Below are positions 1 to 9,149 of a stretch of 64,000 nt of DNA, piece by piece. The position numbers were made by a program, and so were the translations under genes. The notes beneath the pieces were generated by a model, which saw only the letters and a program-made list of their open reading frames with translations, did no database searches and was not told the DNA's origin. Numbering within the stretch: the stretch's first letter is position 1; the number at the start of each line of letters is the position of its first letter. This stretch comes from an uncultured Holophagaceae bacterium (GTDB lineage Bacteria; Acidobacteriota; Holophagae; Holophagales; Holophagaceae): contig CAIWKE010000002.1 in the NCBI GenBank assembly GCA_903913215.1, forward strand, positions 62,001 through 126,000. Direction: 5' to 3'.

Positions 1-598
<598 letters not shown>

Positions 599-638
599 AA
601 CCCCGAAGCCCCCGATCAGTCTCTTCCCCGGAGATCCC

Positions 639-1139
639 ATGACCTCGCCCAACTACAACGTATTGTTCCTCTGCACGGGGAACTCCGCCCGCAGCATTCT
701 GGCCGAAGCCATCATGAACGAGGAGGGCAAGGGAACCTTCCGTGGCTACAGTGCTGGCAGCCAACCCAAGGGAGAAGTCCACCCTCTGGCCCTGGAGCGG
801 CTGCAGAAGGCCAATCTTTCCATCGAGGGCTACCGGAGCAAGAGCTGGAGCGAGTTCGCCGCGCCCGGCGCACCCACCTTGGACTTCGTCTTCACGGTTT
901 GCGACAACGCGGCTGGGGAGGTCTGCCCCGTGTGGCCTGGACAACCCATGACCGCCCACTGGGGAGTCCCAGACCCTGCGGCTGTGAAAGGAACTGAGGA
1001 GGAGAGGCAGAAGGCCTTCCTCACCGCCTATCTCCAGCTCCAGAGCCGGATCAAGATGTTCCTGGCCCTGCCGCTTGGGGCGCTGGACCGCATGAGCTTG
1101 CACCAGAAGATGGTCGAGATCGGGGCCACCAAGGACTGA
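639..1139 (+). CDS. arsC: Arsenate reductase, low-molecular-weight phosphatase (thioredoxin-coupled) type
   Basis: Reduces arsenate to arsenite in the cytoplasm so that the upstream ACR3 pump can export it. The protein is 166 residues. It opens with the phosphatase P-loop CTGNSAR (Cys12 as nucleophile, Arg18), and two further cysteines lie in FTVCDNAAGEVCP (about Cys88 and Cys96), as expected for the disulfide relay of the pI258-type enzymes. The frame is open upstream to 543, but the ATG at 639 has a GGAG eight bases ahead and places the P-loop at the usual N-terminal position. The stop codon ends on the base before cydB's stop codon: the two convergent genes have no bases between them and no terminator hairpin. 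Confidence 0.92.
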   Translation: MTSPNYNVLFLCTGNSARSILAEAIMNEEGKGTFRGYSAGSQPKGEVHPLALERLQKANLSIEGYRSKSWSEFAAPGAPTLDFVFTVCDNAAGEVCPVWPGQPMTAHWGVPDPAAVKGTEEERQKAFLTAYLQLQSRIKMFLALPLGALDRMSLHQKMVEIGATKD

Positions 1140-2186
1140 TCAGTACCCCTCGCCCTCGGCGGCGGCACTGACCTTGCCTCGGTGGAATCGGAAGAGGAAG
1201 GCCACGTAGCCCAGGGCGATGGGGAAGCCCAAAAGCCACCAGGCTAGGCCCACCCGCAGGCCGTGCTGGCCTACGGCGGCGTTGAGGGCCGTGAGGTCGA
1301 AGGCCGGATCCAGCGTGGAACGCAGCATGACGGGGAAGACGCAGGCGGCGCTGGCGGCCAGCAACCCCAGAATGAAGGCGCCAGAGCCCAGGAAGGCCAA
1401 GAGGAAGCGCTGGAGGTGGAGGCCCGTGAAGACCAGGCCCAGGCCCCCAAGGAAGATCAGGGTGGCCAGCCAGGCCAGGGGCGCGTGAGGCAGGTTCCGC
1501 AGGATGGCCGGGTTCACGGCAGTGGTGGCCAGGGTGGCCAGGACCCAGAAGATCAGGACCAGTGCCCAGAGCCGCCCCGCTAGGCCCTTGGACCGCTCAT
1601 GGACGGGACCCGCGGTCTTCCAAGCCAGGAACACGGCGCCATGGGCGGCCATGGTCACCAGGGCGAAGAGGCCGACAAGCACCGTGTACCAGTCCAGGAC
1701 GCCCAGGTGGGCGCCCAGTCCGAAGTCGGACCAGAGGGGCAGGCTGAAGTAGCCGCTGGCATCCAGGGGCACGCCCCGCAGCACGTTGCCCAGGGCCGCG
1801 CCAAGCAGGACAGGCAGCAGGATGCTGGAGACGGCGAAGGTGCTGTCCCAGAAGTGCCGCCAGAGCCCATCCTCCACATGGGAACGGAACTCGATGGAGA
1901 TGCCCCGGAGCATGAGGAACCAGACGACCAGCCATATGGCCAGGTAGAAGCCCGAAAAGCCCGCTGCCAGGACCTTGGGGAAGGCGAGGAAGAGGGAACC
2001 GCCTCCGGCCAGGAGCCAGACTTCGTTGCCGTCCCAGAGAGGGCCGATGGCAGCGAGGACCTCGCGCCGCTCTTCATTGGACTTCGCCACAAAGAGATGC
2101 AGGATCCCCGCACCAAAATCAAAGCCATCCATCACCACGTAGATGGCCACCATCACCGAGACCAGCCAGAACCAGAGCGTTTCCAT
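1140..2186 (-). CDS. cydB: Cytochrome bd-type quinol oxidase subunit II
   Basis: Subunit II of the membrane-bound bd-type terminal oxidase, which reduces O2 to water with electrons from quinol. It is 348 residues with about eight hydrophobic segments. The N-terminus (WFWLVSVMVAIYVVMDGFDFGAG) and the following GNEVWLL match the CydB family. It lies 9 bp downstream of cydA on the same strand, so the two are cotranscribed. No cydX-like small ORF is evident after it, because the gene runs directly into the convergent arsC stop. Family assignment is firm. Confidence 0.93.
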   Translation of the reverse strand: METLWFWLVSVMVAIYVVMDGFDFGAGILHLFVAKSNEERREVLAAIGPLWDGNEVWLLAGGGSLFLAFPKVLAAGFSGFYLAIWLVVWFLMLRGISIEFRSHVEDGLWRHFWDSTFAVSSILLPVLLGAALGNVLRGVPLDASGYFSLPLWSDFGLGAHLGVLDWYTVLVGLFALVTMAAHGAVFLAWKTAGPVHERSKGLAGRLWALVLIFWVLATLATTAVNPAILRNLPHAPLAWLATLIFLGGLGLVFTGLHLQRFLLAFLGSGAFILGLLAASAACVFPVMLRSTLDPAFDLTALNAAVGQHGLRVGLAWWLLGFPIALGYVAFLFRFHRGKVSAAAEGEGY

Positions 2187-2195
2187 GGGGTGCTC

Positions 2196-3524
2196 CTAGG
2201 CCTGGTGGCCGGTGGGGCCGTGCGCGATCTCGCGGCCGATGAGGTAGAGGAACAGGAGCCCCAGGACCACGAAGATGCCCGCGAAGCCCAGGGTGGTGAA
2301 GGCCGTCTGGCCCGCATGCACTGTGGGCGAAGCGCCCTGAGCCGTGCGTAGGAGCCCGTAGATGAGCCAGGGCTGACGTCCGAACTCCGCTACGGCCCAA
2401 CCCGCCGTGGTGGCGATGTAGGGGAAGGGGAAGGCCAGCATCATTACCCAGAGCATGGGGCGGTTCCCCTCCAGGCGGCCCCGCCAGAGCAGCAGTGCCG
2501 CCAGACCCATGATGGCGATCATGATGGTACCCAGGCCCGCCATGATGTGGAAACTGTAGTAGAGCAGTTCAATGTTCTGGGGCCACTGGTCCTGGGGGAA
2601 GGCGCTCAGGCCCCGCACGTCGCTGGAGAAGGTGCCGTAGGCGATGAAGCTCAGCACTGCGGGCACCTGGATGGGATTGTCGATCTTGCGTTGGGCCACG
2701 TTGGGCTGCCCGATGAGGGTCAGGCCCGCCCGGGGGCCGCTCTCAAAGCGTCCTTCCATGGCGGCCAGGGTGATGGGCTGGTGCCGGGCCACAAGCTTGC
2801 CCTGCAGGTCCCCGGTGGGGAAGGCCACTAGGGCGCTGGCGAGCAACCCGGCCGCAGTGCCCACCTTCAGGTTCACCCGGGCATGGGGCAGGTGGATGCC
2901 CTTGAGGACCCAGAAGGCGCCGATGGAGGCCACCACGAAGGAACCGGTCACCACGGCAGCGATCATCGTGTGGGCGTACTGGGCCAGGGCCCAAGGGTTG
3001 AGCAGGAAGGTCCAGAAGCTCGCCAGCTGGTAGGTGCCGTCCGCCAGCAGCGCATGACCCACGGGATGCTGCATGAAGGCGTTGGTGGCCACGATGAAAT
3101 AGCCCGAGAGCCAACTGCCGCCCCAAAGGGCCAGTGCCGCACCGAAGTGCCCCCGGCGCGAGAGCCGCTTCTCCCCCCAGACCAGCAGGGCCAGGAAGCT
3201 GCTCTCCAGGAAGAAGGCGAAGAGGCCCTCCATGCCCAGGGTCTGGCCAATGACGCCGCCCGAGAGTTGGGAGAAGCGGGCCCAGTTGGTGCCGAACTGG
3301 AATTCCAGGGGGATCCCTGTCACCACACCCACGGCGAAGTTGATGCCAAAGATGCGGATCCAGAAGCGGGCGGTCTCGTCGTAACGGACATCTCCGGTCT
3401 TCAGGCCGACGGCTTTGAGCACCACGATCAGGAAGGCCAGGCCCATGGACAGTTGAGGGAAGAGGTAGTGGTAGGTGGCCGTGAACCCGAATTGCAACCG
3501 GTGCCAGAACAGTGGATCGCCCAT
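2196..3524 (-). CDS. cydA: Cytochrome bd-type quinol oxidase subunit I (short Q-loop form)
   Basis: Carries the hemes and the quinol site of the bd oxidase. The frame is open to a TTG at 3557, but the ATG at 3524 has a GGGGGA ribosome site and yields a protein whose His19 (TATYHYLF) coincides in number with the heme b595 ligand His19 of E. coli CydA. The signature around GRQPW (AEFGRQPWLIYG) is present. At 442 residues it is clearly shorter than the ~520-residue E. coli protein, and the region between GDLQGK and NIELLYY is compact. This points to the short Q-loop (CIO-like) subfamily, which is often less cyanide-sensitive; that last point is inference. Forms an operon with cydB. Confidence 0.93.
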   Translation of the reverse strand: MGDPLFWHRLQFGFTATYHYLFPQLSMGLAFLIVVLKAVGLKTGDVRYDETARFWIRIFGINFAVGVVTGIPLEFQFGTNWARFSQLSGGVIGQTLGMEGLFAFFLESSFLALLVWGEKRLSRRGHFGAALALWGGSWLSGYFIVATNAFMQHPVGHALLADGTYQLASFWTFLLNPWALAQYAHTMIAAVVTGSFVVASIGAFWVLKGIHLPHARVNLKVGTAAGLLASALVAFPTGDLQGKLVARHQPITLAAMEGRFESGPRAGLTLIGQPNVAQRKIDNPIQVPAVLSFIAYGTFSSDVRGLSAFPQDQWPQNIELLYYSFHIMAGLGTIMIAIMGLAALLLWRGRLEGNRPMLWVMMLAFPFPYIATTAGWAVAEFGRQPWLIYGLLRTAQGASPTVHAGQTAFTTLGFAGIFVVLGLLFLYLIGREIAHGPTGHQA

Positions 3525-3601
3525 GTTGGTCCCCCAGGGCGCCTCAAGCGACGCCAAGGGTCAAGTATCTTCCCGATTGGGATAAACGATGAAAAACATA
3601 T

Positions 3602-3620
3602 TATCTATAAATAGTAGATA
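3602..3620. promoter_or_regulatory. Inverted repeat in the cydA upstream region
   Basis: In the 261-bp gap between the divergent cydA and the M3 peptidase gene, an AT-rich patch holds TATCTA, seven bases, then TAGATA. Its position about 80 bp upstream of the cydA start suits an operator or a promoter element for the oxidase operon. The arms are short and AT-rich, so chance is possible. The rest of the gap shows no gene. Confidence 0.3.
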
Positions 3621-3785
3621 GGGCACATATCAATAGATTTACGGGTCAAGTGATAGACGTCTATGCTCAAATGGTTGTGTTTTGGTGGCCCCAGGGATGG
3701 CGGTCTATGCTCCCGGCCCAGGGGACCAGAGGTGAGCCGGGTCGCCTGAACGTCGGGCTATAAAGGACTCATCGCCAGGAGTCCC

Positions 3786-5918
3786 ATGTCGTCCCCCCTC
3801 ATCTCCCGCCTGACCCTCCTCGCCGGTCTCGTTCTAGGATTGGCCCCAGCCCAAGCAGGAAGCCCCGTGCCCCAGCCCGCCCAAATCCCCGCCATGCTCG
3901 GCCCCTGGGTGGGGCCCTATGGGGGCGTGCCGGCCTGGTCCCAGGTCCGGCCGGACCAGTTCCCCGCCGCCTTCGCTGTGGCCATGCAGGCCCAGCGGGA
4001 GGCGATCCAGCGCATCACGGGCAATCCCGAGGCGCCCAGCTTCGCCAACACCATCCTGGCTCTAGAGCAGTCCGGTGCGGCCCTGGATCGCGTGAGCACG
4101 CTCTTTTCCGTCCATGCCGGCACCTTGAACCTGGGCGTCATCCCCAAGGTCGAACAGGAGATGGCCCCCAAGCTGGCGGCCTTCTATGACGAGATCAGCC
4201 AGAACGGGCCCCTCTTCAAGCGTGTGGAGGCTGTGCACCAGCAGGCGGAGAAGGCCAGTCTGACGCCGGAGCAGCGCCGCCTCACCTGGCTCATTTACAC
4301 CAACTTCGTGCGTGCTGGCGCCAAGCTGGACGCTACGCAGAAGGCGGCCATGGGTCGACTCAACCAGCGCTTGGCCGTGTTGGCCACCCAGTTCGCCCAG
4401 AATGTCCTGGCGGACGAGTCCGGTCCTCACACGGTCATCGAGAAGGCCGCCGATCTGGCGGGTCTTTCCGAGGATCTCAAAGGCAGCGCCGCTCGCGCCG
4501 CCGAAAAGCGGGGTCTCAAGGGCAAATGGGTGATCAACAACACCCGCTCCGCTTCGGATCCTTTCCTCACTTACGCGGAGAACCGGCAGCTGCGGGAGAA
4601 GGTCTGGCGCACCTTCGTGAGTCGCGGGGACAACGGCGGCGCCACGGACAACAAGGTCATCGCCGCCGAGATGCTGAAGCTGCGCTTCGAGCGGGCCCAG
4701 CTCCTCGGTTATGCCACCCACGCCCACTGGGCTGTGGAGCAGGCCATGGCGGGCACCCCGGATCGGGCCGTGGCTCTCATGGAAGCGCTCTGGAAGCCCT
4801 GTGTGGCCCAGGTCCAGGCGGACGTGGCCGCCATGCAGCAGCTGGCCGGGACGGGCTTCAAGCTGGCCCCCTGGGACTACCGCTTCTACGCCGAGAAGGT
4901 CCGCAAGGCCAAGTACGACCTGAACCTCGAGGAGGTCACGCCCTACCTGCAGCTGGATAAGTTGCGGGAGGCCATGTTCTGGGCCGCGGGCCAGCTCTAC
5001 GGGCTGCACTTCACTCAGATCAAGACCGTGGAAGTCCAGCACCCGGATGTCACCGTCTACGAAGTGACCGATGCCAAGGGCGCCCATGTGGGCCTCTGGT
5101 ACTTCGATCCCTTCGCCCGGGAGGGCAAGCGCTCCGGGGCCTGGATGAGCGAGTATCGGACCCAAAACCGCATGGCTGGCGAAGTCACGCCCATCGTCAG
5201 CAACAACTGCAACTTTGTGAAGGGCGCGGCGGGCCAGCCGGTCCTCATTTCCTGGGATGACGCCCGCACCCTCTTCCACGAGTTCGGCCACGCCCTGCAC
5301 GGCCTCCAGTCCAATGCCACCTACCGCAGCCTGGCTGGCACGTCCACTTCGGCGGACTTCGGCGAGTTCCCCTCCCAGATCAATGAGCACTGGTTCGCCA
5401 CGCCTGAGATCCTGAATCGCTTCGCCCTCCATTACCAGACGGGACAGTCCCTGCCAAAGGCCCTGCTGGACAAGATCCAGAAGGCCGAGACCTTCAACCT
5501 GGGCTTCGGCACCATGGAATACCTGGCCTCCGCCGTCATCGACATGAAGCTGCACATGGCTGGGGGCAAGCCCATCGACGTGGCCGCCTTCGAGAAGCAG
5601 GAACTGGATCGGCTGGGCATGCCCGCCGAGATCGTCATGCGCCACCGCATCCCCCAGTTCAACCACGTCTTCGGGAATGCATATGGTGGCTACGATGCGG
5701 GCTACTACGCCTACCTTTGGAGCGACGCCCTGACGGCGGACGCCTGGGAGGCCTTCCTGGAAGGCAAAGGTCCATGGGATGCGACCATCGCCGCCCGCTT
5801 CAAGAAGGAAGTGCTGGCCGTGGGCAACACCAAGGATCCCGCCGAAGCCTTCCGCGCCTTCCGGGGCCGCGATGTGAACACCGACGCGCTCATGCGCAAG
5901 CGGGGCTTCCAGAAATAG
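3786..5918 (+). CDS. M3-family zinc metallopeptidase (peptidyl-dipeptidase Dcp-like), exported
   Basis: A 710-residue thimet/Dcp-type oligopeptidase that would degrade short peptides. Residues 1-25 form a signal peptide (hydrophobic core LLAGLVLGLAPAQA, then a cleavage-like AQA-G), so a periplasmic site is inferred. The catalytic zinc motif HEFGH sits in DARTLFHEFGHALHG near residue 500, and the substrate-pocket tail FGNAYGGYDAGYYAYLWSD is typical of M3A enzymes. The ATG at 3786 has AGGAG five bases ahead. It lies alone: divergent from cydA and convergent with dinB, whose end is six bases away. Dcp and oligopeptidase A are hard to separate by eye, so no gene symbol is given. Confidence 0.9.
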   Translation: MSSPLISRLTLLAGLVLGLAPAQAGSPVPQPAQIPAMLGPWVGPYGGVPAWSQVRPDQFPAAFAVAMQAQREAIQRITGNPEAPSFANTILALEQSGAALDRVSTLFSVHAGTLNLGVIPKVEQEMAPKLAAFYDEISQNGPLFKRVEAVHQQAEKASLTPEQRRLTWLIYTNFVRAGAKLDATQKAAMGRLNQRLAVLATQFAQNVLADESGPHTVIEKAADLAGLSEDLKGSAARAAEKRGLKGKWVINNTRSASDPFLTYAENRQLREKVWRTFVSRGDNGGATDNKVIAAEMLKLRFERAQLLGYATHAHWAVEQAMAGTPDRAVALMEALWKPCVAQVQADVAAMQQLAGTGFKLAPWDYRFYAEKVRKAKYDLNLEEVTPYLQLDKLREAMFWAAGQLYGLHFTQIKTVEVQHPDVTVYEVTDAKGAHVGLWYFDPFAREGKRSGAWMSEYRTQNRMAGEVTPIVSNNCNFVKGAAGQPVLISWDDARTLFHEFGHALHGLQSNATYRSLAGTSTSADFGEFPSQINEHWFATPEILNRFALHYQTGQSLPKALLDKIQKAETFNLGFGTMEYLASAVIDMKLHMAGGKPIDVAAFEKQELDRLGMPAEIVMRHRIPQFNHVFGNAYGGYDAGYYAYLWSDALTADAWEAFLEGKGPWDATIAARFKKEVLAVGNTKDPAEAFRAFRGRDVNTDALMRKRGFQK

Positions 5919-5924
5919 GCGGGC

Positions 5925-7085
5925 CTACTCGCTCCAGTTGCTGAAGAGCCCCGGCTCCTCCGCCACCCTTGGCGGGGGAGCCGGTCGCGCGTAATCAGCC
6001 GCTTTCACCAGGGCCCCGGCCCGCAGGCCCAGCAGGCGCAGGCGGCGCTCCAGGGGCACCCGTTTCAGGGAGGACCGCGCGGCCGCCCGCAGGGACTCCG
6101 CATCGGCAATGGGGAGGGCCAGGGTCACGTCCCTCGTCACGGTGCTGAAATCCTCGTAGCGCAGCTTGATGCCGACGCTGCGGGCCAGGTAGCCCTTGCG
6201 TTCAAGATCCCGGGCCAGGGCCTCGCAGAGCTTGAGAAGCACCTGGGACAGGGCCTCCCGGTCCAGTTTCGCGTGCAAATCCCGCTCGAAGGTGGTCTCC
6301 CGGCTGATGGACTTGGGCTCCCGGCTCAGGCTCAGCGGCCGCTCGTCGCGACCGTGGGCGGCCGCGTGCAGCCAAGTGCCGTAGCTCTGCCCGAAGTGCT
6401 CCACCAGCCACTCGGGCTCCGCCTGGGCCAGCTCTCCGATGGTGTGGAGCTGGAATCCGCTCAGCTTGGAGCTGGCCTTGGGCCCGATGCCGTTGATTGC
6501 GGAACAGGGCAGGGGCCAGATCCGGGTGGACAGGTCCTCCAGGCCCAGGATGGTGATGCCATCGGGCTTCTCCAGCTCCGAGGCGAGCTTGGAGAGCAGT
6601 TTGTTGGGCGTGATACCGATGGAGCAGCTGAGTCCCGTGGCCTCCCGCACAGCCGCCTTGAGGCGGTGGGCCAGTTCCAGGGAATCTCCTTCGAGGTCCG
6701 TGAGGTCGATGTAGATCTCGTCGATGCCCCGGTCTTCGATGACCGGAGCCACCGTCGCCACCGCGACCTTGAAGGCCCGGGAGGCTGCACTGTAGGCCTC
6801 GAAATGGGCTGGGAGCAGGATGGCCTCCGGGGCCAACTGGGCGGCCTTCATCAGGCCCATGCCGCTGTGGACGCCGAAGGCCCGGGCTTCGTAGGTGCAG
6901 GTTGTGGCCACGCCACGGCCCACATAGCCCTTGAGGCGCGCGTAGGATTGGCCTTCGGCAGCTACGGGGCGCCGGCCTCCGACCACCACGGGCAGACCCC
7001 GCAGCTCCGGGTGCTCCAGCAGCTCCACGGAAGCAAAGAACGCATCCATGTCCAGGTGGGCGATGCGGCGCAGGGCGGAGTTCAT
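5925..7085 (-). CDS. dinB: DNA polymerase IV (Y-family translesion polymerase)
   Basis: Copies past DNA damage with low fidelity. The 386-residue protein starts with RIAHLDMDAFFASVE, containing the first catalytic aspartates. It also has the second catalytic site RGIDEIYIDLTD near residue 120, helix-hairpin-helix-like INGIGPKASSKL, and the little-finger region to the end. The frame is open to 7247 but the extra 54 residues are low-complexity and non-homologous, so the ATG at 7085 directly before the conserved start is chosen. No beta-clamp motif of the usual QxxLF form was obvious; the tail ends in LFSNWSE. No LexA box was recognised upstream. Confidence 0.92.
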   Translation of the reverse strand: MNSALRRIAHLDMDAFFASVELLEHPELRGLPVVVGGRRPVAAEGQSYARLKGYVGRGVATTCTYEARAFGVHSGMGLMKAAQLAPEAILLPAHFEAYSAASRAFKVAVATVAPVIEDRGIDEIYIDLTDLEGDSLELAHRLKAAVREATGLSCSIGITPNKLLSKLASELEKPDGITILGLEDLSTRIWPLPCSAINGIGPKASSKLSGFQLHTIGELAQAEPEWLVEHFGQSYGTWLHAAAHGRDERPLSLSREPKSISRETTFERDLHAKLDREALSQVLLKLCEALARDLERKGYLARSVGIKLRYEDFSTVTRDVTLALPIADAESLRAAARSSLKRVPLERRLRLLGLRAGALVKAADYARPAPPPRVAEEPGLFSNWSE

Positions 7086-7132
7086 CGGGGGTCCATGGGA
7101 GGACCAGTATAGCGAAACAAAAACGAATGTGC

Positions 7133-9028
7133 CTACTCGACGAGAGGCTCCACGTGGTAGGGAATGGAGATCACGATGGTCTTGGGCTTCATGAGCAGGG
7201 TGGTCTTGATGCGCCAGGCGGTCTGGTTGTGGAGCAGGTTGGCCCACCAGTGGCCGGTGACGAACTCAGGCAGGATGACGGTGATGGTGAATTCAGGCTC
7301 CACCAGGCGCATGCGGTCCAGTTCATGGACGATGGGCTCGACAACCTTGCGGTAGGGGCTGCGCAGCGCCCGGAGGGGGATGCCCTCACAGTAGCGGGGC
7401 CAGTCGGAACGGAGCTTCTCCAGGGCTGCGCTGTCCCGCCCATGCTCGTCGGGGAAGTCCACGGTGATGGCCTCGACCTCGCCGTGCTCGGCGATGACCT
7501 TGGCGTAGTTCAGAGCCTGAACCACGCCGGCGTGGATGCCGGAAACGAGCACCACCACACGGTTCCGGCGGGGGCCCACGAAGTCCACGCGGCTTGCGGC
7601 CAGGATGGACTTCACCCGGATGTAATGCCGGTGGATGTTGAAGAAGGTGGCCACCATGATGGGCACCAGCAGGATGACGATCCAGGCCCCGTGGGCAAAG
7701 CGTGTCACGGCGATGACCAGCATGACAATGAGGGTGACGACGGCGCCCAGGCCGTTGATGATGGCCTTCATCTGCCAGGCCTTGCCCCGGAGCCGGAACC
7801 ACCGGACCACCATGCCCGTCTGGCTGATGGTGAAGCCCAGGAACACACCCACCGCATAAAGGGGCAGCAGGTGGTCTTCCTTGGCGCCGAAGAGCAGCAC
7901 CAGGATGCCCGCCGCGATGGACAGGATGAAAATGCCATTGGAGAAGACCAGGCGGTCCCCCTGGCTCGTGAACTGTCGGGGCAGGAAGCCGTCCCGGGCA
8001 TGGAGGGCGGCCAGGCGGGGGAAGTCCGCATAAGCCGTGTTCGCGGCCAGGGCCAGGATGGCCATGGTGAAGCCCGTGGTGACGAGGTAGACCAGCTTGG
8101 CGAAGCCGTGCTCCGCTCCGCCAAGGATGAGGCGGGTCAATTGGGAGAGCAGGGTCTCGGCGGCATCTGGGTGGTAGGTCAGGTGATAGTGGTTCGTCAG
8201 GTAGGTGATGCCCAGGAACATGGTGCCTAGGAGCGCCACCATCCAGGTCATGGTCTTGGACGCGTTGTGGGAGACCGGTTCCTTGAAGGCGGTGACGCCG
8301 TTGCTGATGGCCTCCACGCCGGTCAGGGCCGTGCAGCCTGCGCTGTAGGCCCGGGCGAAGAGCCAGACGGCCGCCAGCTTGGAGGTGCCCTCCAGGTGCG
8401 CGACAGCGATGGGGGCCGCGGCGATCACCTCGTGGCCCATGGCCACGTTCCAGAAACCCTTGAGGAGCAGGCCCAGGATGCAGATCACAAAGCCGTAGGT
8501 GGGCAGGGAGAAGACCAGCCCGCTCTCCTTCACGCCCCGTAGGTTCATGAGCGCGATGAAGGCGATGATGCCTTCTGCCAGGAAAATGCGGTGGGCTTCC
8601 AGGCCCGGGAAGGCGGACACAATGGCCGAGACGCCCGCCGAGACTGACACAGCCACCGTGAGGATGTAGTCAATGAGGAGGGAGGCTCCAGCGGTCTGGG
8701 CCGCCACCTCGCCGAGGTTGTCCTTGGCCACCAGGTAGGCGCCGCCGCCGCTGGGGTAGGCGTGGATGGTCTGGCGGTAGCTCACGTTCAGGACCAGCAA
8801 CAGCCCCACGATGCCCAGGGCCACCAGCCAGGACCAGCCCAGCACCCCGGCGCCGAAGATGGCCACGGCCGCCGTGAGGGGCGCCATGATCTCCTGGGTG
8901 CCGTAGGCCACAGAGGAGAGGGCATCTGAGCTGAACACCGCCAGGGCGATGGGGTTGCTGATCCTGGTCTCGTGGCTCTCTTCGGTGGTCAGGCGTCGGC
9001 CCAGCAGGAGGGCGCGATAGTTGGGCAT
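7133..9028 (-). CDS. APC-superfamily transporter resembling the potassium importer KimA (YdaO)
   Basis: A 631-residue inner-membrane transporter. The N-terminus ALAVFSSDALSSVAYGTQEI, then SYRQTIHAYPSGGGAY, SLLIDYILTVAVSVSAG and ALTGVEAISNGVTAFK match the KimA/YdaO branch of the APC superfamily closely as I recall it. About twelve membrane segments occupy residues 25-460, followed by a soluble C-terminal domain (VVVLVSGIHAGVVQALNYAKVI). In Bacillus subtilis KimA is a proton-coupled K+ importer controlled by c-di-AMP. Whether this protein moves K+ or an amino acid is inference. It lies 121 bp downstream of a kinase gene on the same strand. Confidence 0.75.
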   Translation of the reverse strand: MPNYRALLLGRRLTTEESHETRISNPIALAVFSSDALSSVAYGTQEIMAPLTAAVAIFGAGVLGWSWLVALGIVGLLLVLNVSYRQTIHAYPSGGGAYLVAKDNLGEVAAQTAGASLLIDYILTVAVSVSAGVSAIVSAFPGLEAHRIFLAEGIIAFIALMNLRGVKESGLVFSLPTYGFVICILGLLLKGFWNVAMGHEVIAAAPIAVAHLEGTSKLAAVWLFARAYSAGCTALTGVEAISNGVTAFKEPVSHNASKTMTWMVALLGTMFLGITYLTNHYHLTYHPDAAETLLSQLTRLILGGAEHGFAKLVYLVTTGFTMAILALAANTAYADFPRLAALHARDGFLPRQFTSQGDRLVFSNGIFILSIAAGILVLLFGAKEDHLLPLYAVGVFLGFTISQTGMVVRWFRLRGKAWQMKAIINGLGAVVTLIVMLVIAVTRFAHGAWIVILLVPIMVATFFNIHRHYIRVKSILAASRVDFVGPRRNRVVVLVSGIHAGVVQALNYAKVIAEHGEVEAITVDFPDEHGRDSAALEKLRSDWPRYCEGIPLRALRSPYRKVVEPIVHELDRMRLVEPEFTITVILPEFVTGHWWANLLHNQTAWRIKTTLLMKPKTIVISIPYHVEPLVE

Positions 9029-9149
9029 TCAGGGATCCTGGGGCAGGGGGCCTGGGGCGGCCGGAAGGGATGCCAAGAGGGACGACCAGGCACGGGAACC
9101 CTGGCTTGATCAAGCAGCCAGATTACGCAGCGTGGGTGTTAAGAAGACG

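Noticed and set aside
4062-5666. 534-residue minus-strand open frame inside the M3 peptidase gene
   Set aside because: Shadow frame; the opposite strand has the HEFGH site and full family length.
9029-9149. c-di-AMP (ydaO-type) riboswitch before the KimA-like gene
   Set aside because: The conserved riboswitch core was not recognised in the 121-bp leader, and the space is short for it.
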